From Oscillospiraceae bacterium (GTDB taxonomy: Bacteria; Bacillota; Clostridia; Oscillospirales; Oscillospiraceae), in NCBI GenBank assembly GCA_017622295.1, contig JAGARK010000030.1:1-63043 (forward strand): a stretch of 63,043 nucleotides of DNA. The letters run 5' to 3'. The position numbers were made by a program, and so were the translations under genes. The notes beneath the pieces are model-generated. The model was not told where the DNA came from. It searched no databases and saw only the letters and a program-made list of their open reading frames with translations. Positions 25,898-34,273 of the stretch are shown here, in pieces (positions within the stretch are counted from its first letter, which is position 1; the number at the start of each line of letters is the position of its first letter).

Positions 25898-27801
25898 TTG
25901 ATCTTCAGGCGCCGCAGGGTCTTCTCGGTGGGGATGCCGTTTTGGTCCCAGCCCCGGGCTGCGTAATAGGTTTTCTTCATGGTCTCCAGGGGGATCTTGG
26001 TTTTGGGGTTGTTGGGGTCCTGGGGAACGTCTGTCAGCCGTTTGGGCAGCTTGTCATTGGCGGCGCTGACGCCGAATTTGCAGTTGATGTAGCGCTCCAT
26101 GGTATAGCCCCGCTCGCCGATGGAAATGTACTTGCCGAAGTCCATGTACATGCCCGTTGCCAGCCGGATCATCTTGGTGTGGTGGAACACAGGAAGATGC
26201 AGCGCGGCGACCCGGGGACATTTATTGATAAACCGAACTGCCCAGCCCACATGGGGAACTGCGGCGTTGACAGTTTTCGTAATGATGCCGTTGGGCTTGG
26301 TCAGCAGGAAGCCGGGGAAGAAGGCGTAGGAAGTGAACAGGCACTGTCCCGAAGCGGAAATGGTTTCCATCAGATCCTGGAACAGCATGGTCAGGTCTGC
26401 CTTTGCCTTGGGTGTCTGGGAGTCGGCGTTGAGGCCCAGACCTTCCATAATGACCAGATAGCCGCCGTTCAGGTGGCAGCCGCCCCGGTTGGACACGGCA
26501 TAGCCAAGTCCCTGTCCAACGGCCCGGCGGGGCTCGTAGGCTGCCAGCTCCAGACCCTTGGCGTGCATGGCGAATTCCTTGCCGCCATATTTCTGGCTCA
26601 ACCGCTTGCTGCCTTCGGCCAGCTCGTCGCCGATGCCCCGGCGATGGGCGATATCCTCAAAAACCTGGGAGAGGTTGTCGGTTTTTCCGAATTCCAGACC
26701 GTTGTCCCACAGGCCCTTTTCGTTTGCTTCCATGGCCCAGGCGATGGTGTTGGCGGTGGAGATGGTGTCCATGCCCAGCTCGTCCAGCTCATAGTTCCAG
26801 TCCAGAATCTTCTGCAGGTCGTTGTTGCAGATATTGCCGCCCAGAAGGCCCAGGGTTTCCAGTTCCGGTCCCTTCACTTCCTGGCCCTTGACACTGACCG
26901 TTCTGGCGCAGCGGATGGGGCAGGTCAGGCAGCCTGAGTTTCTGATGTTGTATTCTTCTGCAAGGGTTTCGCCGCTGACCTTTTCAAAATCTTCGTACTG
27001 GCCCGCGGAGTAATTTTTGGTGGAAAGGAGTCCGTGCATCTGCATGGAGCTGACCAGTCCGGCGGTGCCCACCCGGGGCAGCTGCTTGCCGGTGAGAGGG
27101 TGGCTCTGCAGGTAAGCGAACCACTTTTTACACCAGGCGGTGGTCTTTTCCTTGTCGTAAATGGGAACGGTCTTGCTGCCGCTGACGGTGATTGCTTTTA
27201 GTCCCTTCCAGCCCAGTACCGCGCCCAGGCCGGTGCGTCCCGCGGCCCGCTCGTCGGAGATGATGCCGGCGTATTTGACAAGATTTTCACCGGCGGGGCC
27301 AATGCACAGCTTGCCGAACTTCTTCTTGCCGATGAGCCGGATCAGCATTTCCTGACACTGACCGACCTTGGTGCCCCACAGGTCGCCGGCGTCGTGGAAG
27401 ATGAAGGCATCGTCATGAATCTCCAGCCATTTGCGGCCGTTGCATTTCCCTTTCAGGATCAGAGCGTCATAGCCGGCCTTCTTCAGGTGGAAGCCGAAGC
27501 TGCCGCCGCAGTTGGAGGAGGCGAGGATTCCTGTCTGGGGAGAAAGGGCGGAAATATTGAACCGGGCGGAGCTGGGGGCGCCGGTACCCGTCAGGGGGCC
27601 GGTGGAGATCACCATCCAGTTTTCTTCGCTGAAGGCGGTTTCCTTGCCTGTCAGATGGTCACATAAAATCCGTGCGGCCATGATCTTGCCGCCGAGGTAA
27701 AGCTCCCGCTGCTCATCGTTCCAGGGGTATTCCGTGGCGGTCTCGGCAGTAAGATCCACCAGCATGACCTTCCCCATATAACCTGCGTACTTTGATTCCA
27801 T
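25894..27801 (-). CDS. Aldehyde:ferredoxin oxidoreductase family protein (copy 1)
   Basis: 635 aa tungsten-pterin enzyme. Pterin-binding N-terminal domain: GPLTGTGAPSSARFN and ASSNCGGSFG. The [4Fe-4S] cluster cysteines are seen in CLTCPIRC, with the fourth in GGNICNNDL, and the pterin-contact ELDELGMDTIS follows. Oxidises aldehydes to acids with ferredoxin, or runs in reverse at low potential. It begins with AAGGAGG and is separated from the upstream chromate-transporter gene by a terminator, so it has its own start of transcription, then overlaps the MoaD-like gene. Substrate unknown. Confidence 0.92.
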   Translation of the reverse strand: MESKYAGYMGKVMLVDLTAETATEYPWNDEQRELYLGGKIMAARILCDHLTGKETAFSEENWMVISTGPLTGTGAPSSARFNISALSPQTGILASSNCGGSFGFHLKKAGYDALILKGKCNGRKWLEIHDDAFIFHDAGDLWGTKVGQCQEMLIRLIGKKKFGKLCIGPAGENLVKYAGIISDERAAGRTGLGAVLGWKGLKAITVSGSKTVPIYDKEKTTAWCKKWFAYLQSHPLTGKQLPRVGTAGLVSSMQMHGLLSTKNYSAGQYEDFEKVSGETLAEEYNIRNSGCLTCPIRCARTVSVKGQEVKGPELETLGLLGGNICNNDLQKILDWNYELDELGMDTISTANTIAWAMEANEKGLWDNGLEFGKTDNLSQVFEDIAHRRGIGDELAEGSKRLSQKYGGKEFAMHAKGLELAAYEPRRAVGQGLGYAVSNRGGCHLNGGYLVIMEGLGLNADSQTPKAKADLTMLFQDLMETISASGQCLFTSYAFFPGFLLTKPNGIITKTVNAAVPHVGWAVRFINKCPRVAALHLPVFHHTKMIRLATGMYMDFGKYISIGERGYTMERYINCKFGVSAANDKLPKRLTDVPQDPNNPKTKIPLETMKKTYYAARGWDQNGIPTEKTLRRLKIK

Positions 27802-27860
27802 AGGCTGTCCCTCCTTTTCTTCTCATTATATATGCAATGCTTCCATTTATCAATAAAAAA

Positions 27861-27897
27861 CAACTCCTGCAAGGGCAAAATGCGCTTGCAGGAGTTG
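27861..27897 (-). terminator. Intrinsic terminator after the chromate-transporter pair
   Basis: Perfect 13-bp stem CAACTCCTGCAAG / CTTGCAGGAGTTG with an 11-base loop, then TTTTTTATTG on the minus strand. Confidence 0.9.
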
Positions 27898-27898
27898 A

Positions 27899-28453
27899 TT
27901 AAAATCCATATGCGATGATTCCGATGCAGGCGGAAAGAAGGATGAAGGCAATGGGAGATATCTTTTTCTTCAGGATCCCTTTGGCGCCAAACAGGATCAG
28001 TGCCAGCAGTACTGTGATGATCGTGTCTGCGGCGTTGAGCTGTCCTGTTCTGAAGCAATTCCTGAAAACCATGAATCCGCCTGTGGCCAGGATGATACCT
28101 ATGACGCAGGGTTTCAGACCACGAAGAACGGCCTGGACATACCTGTTCTTAATTACTGTTTTCAATACAACCATCACAAGAAGGATGATGAAGAAAGAAG
28201 GCAGCACCACAGCTGTGGTGGCAATCAGCGCGCCCGAGAGACCTGCCTGGCTGCTGCCGACATAGGTGGCCATATTCACCATAATGGGTCCTGGCGTGCT
28301 CTCACTGACCGCGATCATATGGGCAAGGGTTTCCTCACTGAGCCAGCCGTTGGACAGGACCAATTCCCGAATGATGGGGATGGCGGCATAACCGCCGCCG
28401 AATGTAAAGGCACCAACTTTCAGAAATCCGATAAACAATTCCCAGAAGATCAT
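27899..28453 (-). CDS. Chromate transporter (CHR) family protein, half-size, second of pair
   Basis: 184 aa, five or six membrane segments. Half-size CHR proteins work as heterodimers encoded by adjacent genes. The signature FTFGGGYAAIP is at the N-terminus, followed by SESTPGPIMVNMATYVG. The ATG at 28453 overlaps the stop of its partner (ATGA). CHR proteins move chromate and possibly related oxyanions; because it lies in a tungsten-enzyme operon, a link to tungstate or molybdate is worth testing. Ends at a strong terminator. Confidence 0.9.
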   Translation of the reverse strand: MIFWELFIGFLKVGAFTFGGGYAAIPIIRELVLSNGWLSEETLAHMIAVSESTPGPIMVNMATYVGSSQAGLSGALIATTAVVLPSFFIILLVMVVLKTVIKNRYVQAVLRGLKPCVIGIILATGGFMVFRNCFRTGQLNAADTIITVLLALILFGAKGILKKKISPIAFILLSACIGIIAYGF

Positions 28454-29019
28454 GCCGCACCGCCTTCCTTCTGCGGCGTACAGGCTACGAGACTGATAAC
28501 ACCGGCGATCAACATTAAACTGACAGAGGAAATCTTCCAGGAGAATATGTTGATCAGAAGCATTGCCGCGCAGGAGCAAACGGAAAGCACACATGCAAGC
28601 GGCGTCTTTTTCATTTTCCTGAGCATGGTTACGGCGGCATTCACAATCAGCAGACCCACTGCGATCTTGATGCCCTGAAATGCACTTGCGATGATGGTGA
28701 TCTCCATAAAGTTCTCCAGAACCATGGAGATCAGATAGATGATTACAAAAGATGGCACAACCATACCCGCTGTGGCGGCTACGGCGCCGGAAAAGCCTGC
28801 CTGCCGATAACCGACATAGGTGGCGCAGTTGATGGCAATGGGTCCGGGGGTGGATTCTGCAATGACCGTCATGTCCATCATTTCATCATGCGTCAGCCAC
28901 TTCTTCTGCTCCACACAGGCGTTTGTGATCACAGAAATCATGGCATATCCGCCGCCAAAGGTAAACATTCCGACTTTCAGAAATGTCAGAAATAATTCAG
29001 TCAGCGTTTTTCTTTTCAT
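28450..29019 (-). CDS. Chromate transporter (CHR) family protein, half-size, first of pair
   Basis: 189 aa, the partner of the next gene; shares FTFGGGYAMIS and ESTPGPIAINCATYVGY. The ATG at 29019 lies 13 bases after the ThiF-like gene, inside the same operon. The upstream portion of the open frame (to 29151) overlaps that gene and has no ribosome site, so it is excluded. Both halves have the same size and motif layout, as expected for a gene-pair CHR. Confidence 0.9.
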   Translation of the reverse strand: MKRKTLTELFLTFLKVGMFTFGGGYAMISVITNACVEQKKWLTHDEMMDMTVIAESTPGPIAINCATYVGYRQAGFSGAVAATAGMVVPSFVIIYLISMVLENFMEITIIASAFQGIKIAVGLLIVNAAVTMLRKMKKTPLACVLSVCSCAAMLLINIFSWKISSVSLMLIAGVISLVACTPQKEGGAA

Positions 29020-29032
29020 TGTGCCGATCACC

Positions 29033-29704
29033 TCAGACCATTGGAATGGTTTCAAATTCCTGATGCAGCAGATCGAAATAATACAGGGTTCCGGTTTCCA
29101 CCGGTCTTCCCACCAGCAGCTTGACGCAGAGGGAAATCTGCATGGATGCACACATAGAGGGGGTGAAGCTTAAGACGCTCTTGTCCTTCAGCGTAGCTTC
29201 TTCGGGATACAGCAGATCGATGAGATGATCTCCCGGCATGGATACTGCTGCCTGGCAGACCCAGCCGCTGACGGCGCCGTAGATGCAGGGGATCCCGGCT
29301 TCGCTGCAGGCCTTCGCCAGAATCTTTCTGCTTTGGATGTTGTCCAGACCGTCCAGTACCGCATCGAAGCCTTTCAGGAGCGTCCGTACATTGTCCTCGG
29401 TCAGGAGGGTTACGATGGCCTCCACATCCACTTCCGGATTGACCCGGCGTACTCTTTCGGCGGCGGCTTGCGCCTTGCTGACGCCCAGCAGCGGCACTTC
29501 GCAAAGAAGCTGACGGTTCAGATTGGAGGCTTCAAATACATCGCTGTCCACTGCCCGGATGGCGCCGATGCCGATGCGGGCAAGCATGTCGATGAGATGT
29601 CCGCCCAGACCGCCGCAGCCCACCACCAGAACGCGCTTTTCTTTCAGAATTGTGCACTCCGCTTCCGACAGGGCGGGGATATTTCGTTCGTAGCGGGACT
29701 CCAT
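29033..29704 (-). CDS. ThiF/MoeB/HesA-family adenylating enzyme
   Basis: 223 aa, short for the family (MoeB is near 250). The nucleotide loop is VVGCGGLGG, the arginine finger region SNLNRQLL, and the Mg-binding aspartate lies in DAVLDGLDN. The CxxC zinc pairs of MoeB/ThiF are missing. These enzymes adenylate the C-terminal Gly-Gly of MoaD or ThiS. It follows a MoaD-like gene by three bases, so that protein is its probable partner. The first cluster gene downstream is the CHR pair. Confidence 0.88.
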   Translation of the reverse strand: MESRYERNIPALSEAECTILKEKRVLVVGCGGLGGHLIDMLARIGIGAIRAVDSDVFEASNLNRQLLCEVPLLGVSKAQAAAERVRRVNPEVDVEAIVTLLTEDNVRTLLKGFDAVLDGLDNIQSRKILAKACSEAGIPCIYGAVSGWVCQAAVSMPGDHLIDLLYPEEATLKDKSVLSFTPSMCASMQISLCVKLLVGRPVETGTLYYFDLLHQEFETIPMV

Positions 29705-29707
29705 GGC

Positions 29708-29929
29708 TCAGCCGCCTCCCACGGGCGGGAACAGCGCGACGATATCGCCGTCTTTGACGGGGGTTTCCGGCTTTTGATGGAATCCGTTGATAAGCAGAAT
29801 GGCGACCTCCTCAGTGGGGATATCCAGATGGCGGATGATATCGCCGGCGCATGCAAACTCCGATGCATTCAGCATCTGGATCTTGCCCCGGCCCTCCCGC
29901 AGCGTCGCAAAAAGACGTACCTCAATCAT
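29708..29929 (-). CDS. MoaD/ThiS-family sulfur carrier associated with AOR (copy 2)
   Basis: 73 aa ubiquitin-like protein starting MIEVRLFATLREGRG, the classic MoaD opening, and ending PPVGGG. The ATG at 29929 has GGAGAA upstream; the longer frame runs through the terminator of the preceding AOR gene. It lies just before the ThiF-like gene, giving a carrier-activator pair. Differs from copy 1 in length and in the three-glycine tail. Confidence 0.85.
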   Translation of the reverse strand: MIEVRLFATLREGRGKIQMLNASEFACAGDIIRHLDIPTEEVAILLINGFHQKPETPVKDGDIVALFPPVGGG

Positions 29930-29953
29930 AGGTATTCTCCAATCTATAAAAAT

Positions 29954-29974
29954 GGGAGGGGACGAACCCCTCCC
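29954..29974 (-). terminator. Terminator-like hairpin between AOR copy 2 and the MoaD-like gene
   Basis: Stem GGGAGGGG / CCCCTCCC with a 5-base loop followed on the minus strand by ATTTTTATAG. Some read-through is needed for the downstream carrier gene, so it may set the ratio of AOR to the accessory proteins. Confidence 0.75.
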
Positions 29975-29987
29975 TTTATTATTATAC

Positions 29988-31805
29988 TTATTTACCGATG
30001 CATTCGTCAAGACCCAGCTTTTTCAGAGTCTCGTCGGTGGGGAATGCGTTGACCCAGCCGCGGGCCTCATAGTACTGAGGCAGCGTCAGAGGCAGCTGGG
30101 AAACCATGCCCTTGGAGGGGCCGTTGACAATGGGCTCCTGCAGCAGACGCTTGGGCAGGCGGTCATCCTCGGGCTTCATGCCGGCAGCCTTGTTGAACAT
30201 TCTCTCGATGTTGTAGATCCGGTCGCCGATTTCCAGAACCTGTTCCACGGTCCAGTTGGTGCCGGTGGCGGCATTCAGCAGGTCGGTGTACTCGGGAGCG
30301 CCCATGGCGAAGGAGGTGAACAGGCAGTGACCCATGGAGTCGATGACAGCGGTCAGATCCTGGAAGGTCTTGGCCCATGCGGCCTTCTCGTCAATGACGG
30401 TGCGGTCCAGCTGCTGAGGCAGGCCCAGAACCTCGGGGGAGATCATATAGCCGCGGACATGGCAGCCGCCGCGGTTGGAGGTGGCGTAGGTGATACCGAT
30501 GCCCTGGATGCCGCGGGCGTCATAAGCAGGCATTTCCTGCTTCTTGACGGACATGGAAATCTCAGGCATACCGTAATGCTCGCACAGTCTTGCGGAGCCG
30601 GAGCTCATCAGCCAGTCCAGCTCGGTCTCGGGATCGCCCATGCGCTTGGTCCACTCAATCAGAGCCTTGGTGGAGCCCCACTCCAGAGGTACACCTGCGC
30701 ACTCCTCTTCCTTGATGGCGCCGCGCTGGTACAGCTCCATGGCTGCGGCAATGGTGCAGGGGGTACCGATGGCGTCCAGACCGTACTCGTTGCAGAGCAT
30801 GTTGCACTCGTCGATGACATTCAGATCATTGTTGCCACAGTTGGCGCCGTAAGCCCACAGAGGCTCATACTCAGGGCCACCGGCAACCTTGCCGTTGATG
30901 TTGACCACGCGGCCGCAGGCGATGGGGCAGCGGGCACAGGCACTGGGTCTGACCAGATATTTCTCAGCCAGAGCTTCGCCGGAGATGTCTTCGGCCTGAT
31001 CGTAGTAACTTTCCTGCCAGTTGCGGGTGGGCAGGGAACCGACGTTGTTGATGATGTTGACCAGAACAGCGGTGCCCAGAGCCCGAAGACCGGAGCCGGT
31101 GACGCCGTTGGCCTTGATCAGATCCATGGAGCGCTTGGTGGCGGCCTTCAGGGCGTCGATGTCGGCGATGTTGTCCAGCTTGGTGCGGCTGGTCTTGACA
31201 ACGATGGCCTTCAGCTTCTTGCTGCCCATGACAGCGCCGACGCCGGAGCGGCCGGCAGCCCGGTCCTTGTCATTCATGATGGCGGCAAGCAGGACCTTCT
31301 TCTCACCGGCGGGGCCGATGTTCAGAACGGAAGCGTCTGCGCCGTGCTTTTCCTTCAGCTTTTCATCGATCTCTTCGCTCTTGACGCCCACATATTCCCG
31401 GGCATCCAGCAGCTCAATCTTGTCATCGACGATGTTCAGGTAGCACCACTCGGGAGCTTCGCCTTCAACGATCAGAGCATCCCAGCCTGCATACTTCAGC
31501 TTCTGACCCCAGATACCGCCAGAGTTGGAAGAAGCGATCATGCCGGTCAGGGGGGACTTGGTGACGACCATATAGCGGCCGGTGGAGGGAGCGGCGGCAC
31601 CGGTCATGGGGCCGGTGATATAAACCAGCTTGTTTTCGGGGGACAGGGGATCGACGGTTGCGACACCTTCGTCATACAGAATCTTGGTGCCCAGGCCACG
31701 GCCGCCGATAAACTTGTGAGCCAGATCCAGATCCAGCTTTTCAATCTTGATCTCACCGGTGGTCAGGTTGATACGGGCAATCTTTTCGTAATATGCACCA
31801 GCCAT
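29988..31805 (-). CDS. Aldehyde:ferredoxin oxidoreductase family protein (copy 2)
   Basis: 605 aa. Pterin-binding region GPMTGAAAPSTGRYMVV and ASSNSGGIWG; cluster cysteines CARCPIAC with the fourth in GANCGNNDLN; then EYGLDAIGTP. Clearly a paralogue of copy 1, sharing the domain order. The ATG at 31805 has GGAGG seven bases upstream. It is the first gene of the operon that continues into the MoaD-like, ThiF-like and chromate-transporter genes, and is divergent from the HTH-PBP regulator gene. Substrate unknown. Confidence 0.93.
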   Translation of the reverse strand: MAGAYYEKIARINLTTGEIKIEKLDLDLAHKFIGGRGLGTKILYDEGVATVDPLSPENKLVYITGPMTGAAAPSTGRYMVVTKSPLTGMIASSNSGGIWGQKLKYAGWDALIVEGEAPEWCYLNIVDDKIELLDAREYVGVKSEEIDEKLKEKHGADASVLNIGPAGEKKVLLAAIMNDKDRAAGRSGVGAVMGSKKLKAIVVKTSRTKLDNIADIDALKAATKRSMDLIKANGVTGSGLRALGTAVLVNIINNVGSLPTRNWQESYYDQAEDISGEALAEKYLVRPSACARCPIACGRVVNINGKVAGGPEYEPLWAYGANCGNNDLNVIDECNMLCNEYGLDAIGTPCTIAAAMELYQRGAIKEEECAGVPLEWGSTKALIEWTKRMGDPETELDWLMSSGSARLCEHYGMPEISMSVKKQEMPAYDARGIQGIGITYATSNRGGCHVRGYMISPEVLGLPQQLDRTVIDEKAAWAKTFQDLTAVIDSMGHCLFTSFAMGAPEYTDLLNAATGTNWTVEQVLEIGDRIYNIERMFNKAAGMKPEDDRLPKRLLQEPIVNGPSKGMVSQLPLTLPQYYEARGWVNAFPTDETLKKLGLDECIGK

Positions 31806-31871
31806 AATAAAACCTCCAAAAAGATGATATATGTTTGCATTGTGATAATTTTGCATGGTTTTGATACTATA

Positions 31872-31899
31872 ATTATATTAAATAATTGCTTATCTTCAA
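31872..31899 (-). promoter_or_regulatory. Probable promoter of AOR copy 2
   Basis: Minus-strand TTGAAG (31894-31899) and TATAAT (31872-31877) with a 16-base spacer. The 305-base gap (31806-32110) between the divergent genes holds this promoter, repeated CGAA motifs and the promoter of the regulator gene. Confidence 0.55.
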
Positions 31900-31928
31900 G
31901 CTGCGTGGGGGATTTTCGCGTGAAACAG

Positions 31929-31999
31929 TACGAAACCGTCTCAATTCGTATGAACGGCTTTTCTGCGTGTTGGGAAAGCCTGTGCGAAATAATACGAAA
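31929..31999. promoter_or_regulatory. Repeated CGAA-type motifs, possible operators
   Basis: TACGAA (31929-31934) and its inverse TTCGTA (31945-31950) form an inverted repeat 10 bases apart; TGCGAAAT and TACGAAAT follow as direct copies (31983-32000). They lie about 30 bases upstream of the AOR copy 2 -35 and could bind the HTH-PBP regulator encoded next door. This is inferred from placement only. Confidence 0.4.
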
Positions 32000-32037
32000 T
32001 GTGATGAATTGGAATGAATTAACGATATGCCGGGCTC

Positions 32038-32066
32038 TTGTGGAAGCATCCAAAAACGAGTATAAT
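32038..32066 (+). promoter_or_regulatory. Promoter of the HTH-PBP regulator operon
   Basis: TTGTGG (32038-32043) and TATAAT (32061-32066) with a 17-base spacer, 45 bases before the ATG. Confidence 0.6.
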
Positions 32067-32110
32067 ATTGATTAGAAAAAGCGCGGTGTCACGCCGGAGG
32101 AGGGAGCATT

Positions 32111-33046
32111 ATGGGGCAGAATAAGTCATTATCCACCCAGGAAGTGGCGGAGATTCTTCATGTCAGCAAATCCACGATCTACGACCTCATCCGCAGGGGT
32201 GAGATCCATTCCTATAAAATCGGCCGCAAGGTGCGTTTTACCCAGGATGATGTGGATGCCTATATCGCCCGTTCCCGGCATGAGCATTCCACCCGTCCTG
32301 TGAAAAACATCGATACCCACTCCACGCTCCTGACGCCTGTTCAGGAGGAAGCCCCGGAGCTGATCATTTCCGGCCAGGATGTGGTGCTGGATATTCTGGC
32401 AAACCATCTGCAGCAGGAGGGCGTCAATGCCGCCCGGACGTACCTGAGCAGCTTCGAGGGCCTGCTGTCGCTGTATCAGGATAACGTTCATGTAGTGGCC
32501 TGCCATCTCTTTGATGGCTATGAGTATAATGCATCCTTTGTCCGCAGTCTGATGCCTGGCATCAGCGCCGTGCTGGTGAATGTCAGCTATCGTATCCAGG
32601 GCTTCTATGTGCGCAAGGGCAATCCCAGGAATATTCAGGGCTGGGATGATCTGGGCCGGGAGGATATTTCCATTTTAAACCGGCGGGTGGGCTCCGGCTC
32701 CCGCATTCTGTTGGACACCCAGCTGAAGCGGTTGGGAATTCCTGCTGCCTCCGTCAGAGGTTATCAAAGAATCATGAAATCCCACCTGACCATGGCTGCC
32801 GCCATCGCCGAGGGCGAGGCCGATCTTGCCATCGGAACCGAGCGGATATCCCGGCAGATCGACGGAATAGATTTTATCCCGTTGCAGGAAGAGCGGTTTG
32901 ATTTTGTGATCAAAAAGGAAATGATGGAAACGGAGGCGGTCCGCAAGCTGCTGAAGGTTCTGAATTCCCCTGCATTCCGCAGGGAAGTGGACCATTTTTC
33001 GGGAAATGACTACCGGGATATGGGAAAGATGATCTGCGAGGTATGA
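32111..33046 (+). CDS. Helix-turn-helix regulator with periplasmic-binding-protein-like domain
   Basis: 311 aa. Residues about 7-54 form an excisionase/MerR-type winged helix (STQEVAEILHVSKSTIYDLIRRGEI). From about residue 85 to the end is a cytoplasmic PBP-like domain (PF12727-type) with the block RVGSGSRILLDTQL and ADLAIGTERI. The same type of domain is fused to MoeA two genes downstream. In this family the domain is thought to sense an oxyanion or pterin. It heads the cofactor operon and is divergent from AOR copy 2, so it probably controls one or both. Confidence 0.88.
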   Translation: MGQNKSLSTQEVAEILHVSKSTIYDLIRRGEIHSYKIGRKVRFTQDDVDAYIARSRHEHSTRPVKNIDTHSTLLTPVQEEAPELIISGQDVVLDILANHLQQEGVNAARTYLSSFEGLLSLYQDNVHVVACHLFDGYEYNASFVRSLMPGISAVLVNVSYRIQGFYVRKGNPRNIQGWDDLGREDISILNRRVGSGSRILLDTQLKRLGIPAASVRGYQRIMKSHLTMAAAIAEGEADLAIGTERISRQIDGIDFIPLQEERFDFVIKKEMMETEAVRKLLKVLNSPAFRREVDHFSGNDYRDMGKMICEV

Positions 33047-33047
33047 T

Positions 33048-34268
33048 ATGCTGCATGTGAAAACGCCGGAAGAAGTTCTGGCTTTGATTGAATGTGAATT
33101 CCACTCCCTTGGCGCGGCGGAGCAGGTCTGCCTGGTTGACGCCATGGGCCGGTGTCTGGCGGAGGATATCGCCGCCACGGAATATGTTCCCGATTTTGAC
33201 CGCTCTACCGTGGATGGCTATGCCGTACGGGCAAGGGATACCTTCGGCTGCAGTGATGCCATTCCCGCCATTTTGCCCCTGCAGCGGGAAGTGCTCATGG
33301 GCGAGGGTGCGGAATTTGAACTCAATGCTGAAGAATGTGTGGCTGTTCCCACCGGCGGTGCGGTACCCCGGGGCGCCGACAGCGTGGTAATGATCGAATA
33401 CACCGAGGATTACGGCGACGGCACCATTGGCATCGCCAAGGCCGCCGCACCGGGACAGAACATGATCTTCCGGGGTGACGATGTGTATCCCGGCAAGGTG
33501 ATTCTGAGAAAGGGCAGCGTTTTGTCCGCTCAGGACATCGGCGCGCTGGCCGCCATTGGCCGGGTGCAGGTCCCCGTGGTGAAGAAGCTGACTGTAGGTG
33601 TCATTTCCACCGGCGATGAGCTGGTTCCTCCGGAAGCGGCTCCCGGTCCTGGACAGGTGCGGGATGTGAACAGCCCCATGCTGGAGGCCATGCTGACTGC
33701 GTTCGGAGCAAAGGTCATTAATTACGGCATTGTGGTCGATGATGAGGCCCTGCTCAGCTCCAAAATGACCCAGGCAGCCGCAGAATGCGATGCGGTGCTG
33801 ATTTCCGGCGGCAGCAGCGTTGGCGTCAAGGATGCAGCCTGCCGGATCATCGAATCCATGGGCAGAGTGCTGCTGCATGGCATCGCCATCAAGCCTGGCA
33901 AGCCGACCATTCTGGGCAAGGCCGGGGTGAAGCCCCTGGTGGGTCTGCCCGGCCATCCTGTGGCGGCTTTCTTTGTCACCAAGCTCTTCGTTCTGCCTCT
34001 GCTGGATCGGCTCATGGGGAAAAAACGCGAGCGTTACACCGTTACCGCCAAAATCGCGGAAAGCGTCAGCGCCAACCATGGCCGGGCACAGTATCACTGC
34101 TGCCGCCTGGAACGCAAAGACGGACAGCTGATCGCCTATCCGATCCGGGGTAAATCCGGCCTCATTACCACTCTGGCAGGCAGCTCAGGCTACTTCTGCA
34201 TCGACCGGGACTGCGAGGGCCTGCCGCAATCTGCTGGAATTCAAGTGACTGTTTCTACTGGAGATTGA
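33048..34268 (+). CDS. moeA: Molybdopterin molybdotransferase MoeA
   Basis: 406 aa. Inserts molybdate (or tungstate) into adenylylated molybdopterin. Domain order is typical: MoeA N-terminal part with FDRSTVDGYAVRA and VPTGGAVPRGADSVVMIEYTE (in pieces), the MoCF-biosynthesis domain with GVISTGDELVPP, DVNSPML and SGGSSVGVKD, and the C-terminal beta domain (about 330-405) with PGKPTILG and GLPGHPVAAF. It begins one base after the regulator gene, so the two are translationally coupled. Confidence 0.93.
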   Translation: MLHVKTPEEVLALIECEFHSLGAAEQVCLVDAMGRCLAEDIAATEYVPDFDRSTVDGYAVRARDTFGCSDAIPAILPLQREVLMGEGAEFELNAEECVAVPTGGAVPRGADSVVMIEYTEDYGDGTIGIAKAAAPGQNMIFRGDDVYPGKVILRKGSVLSAQDIGALAAIGRVQVPVVKKLTVGVISTGDELVPPEAAPGPGQVRDVNSPMLEAMLTAFGAKVINYGIVVDDEALLSSKMTQAAAECDAVLISGGSSVGVKDAACRIIESMGRVLLHGIAIKPGKPTILGKAGVKPLVGLPGHPVAAFFVTKLFVLPLLDRLMGKKRERYTVTAKIAESVSANHGRAQYHCCRLERKDGQLIAYPIRGKSGLITTLAGSSGYFCIDRDCEGLPQSAGIQVTVSTGD

Positions 34269-34273
34269 CATAT

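Noticed and set aside
29787-32075. A 762-codon plus-strand frame across AOR copy 2
   Set aside because: Antisense shadow with no ribosome site; it also crosses a terminator and the divergent promoter region.
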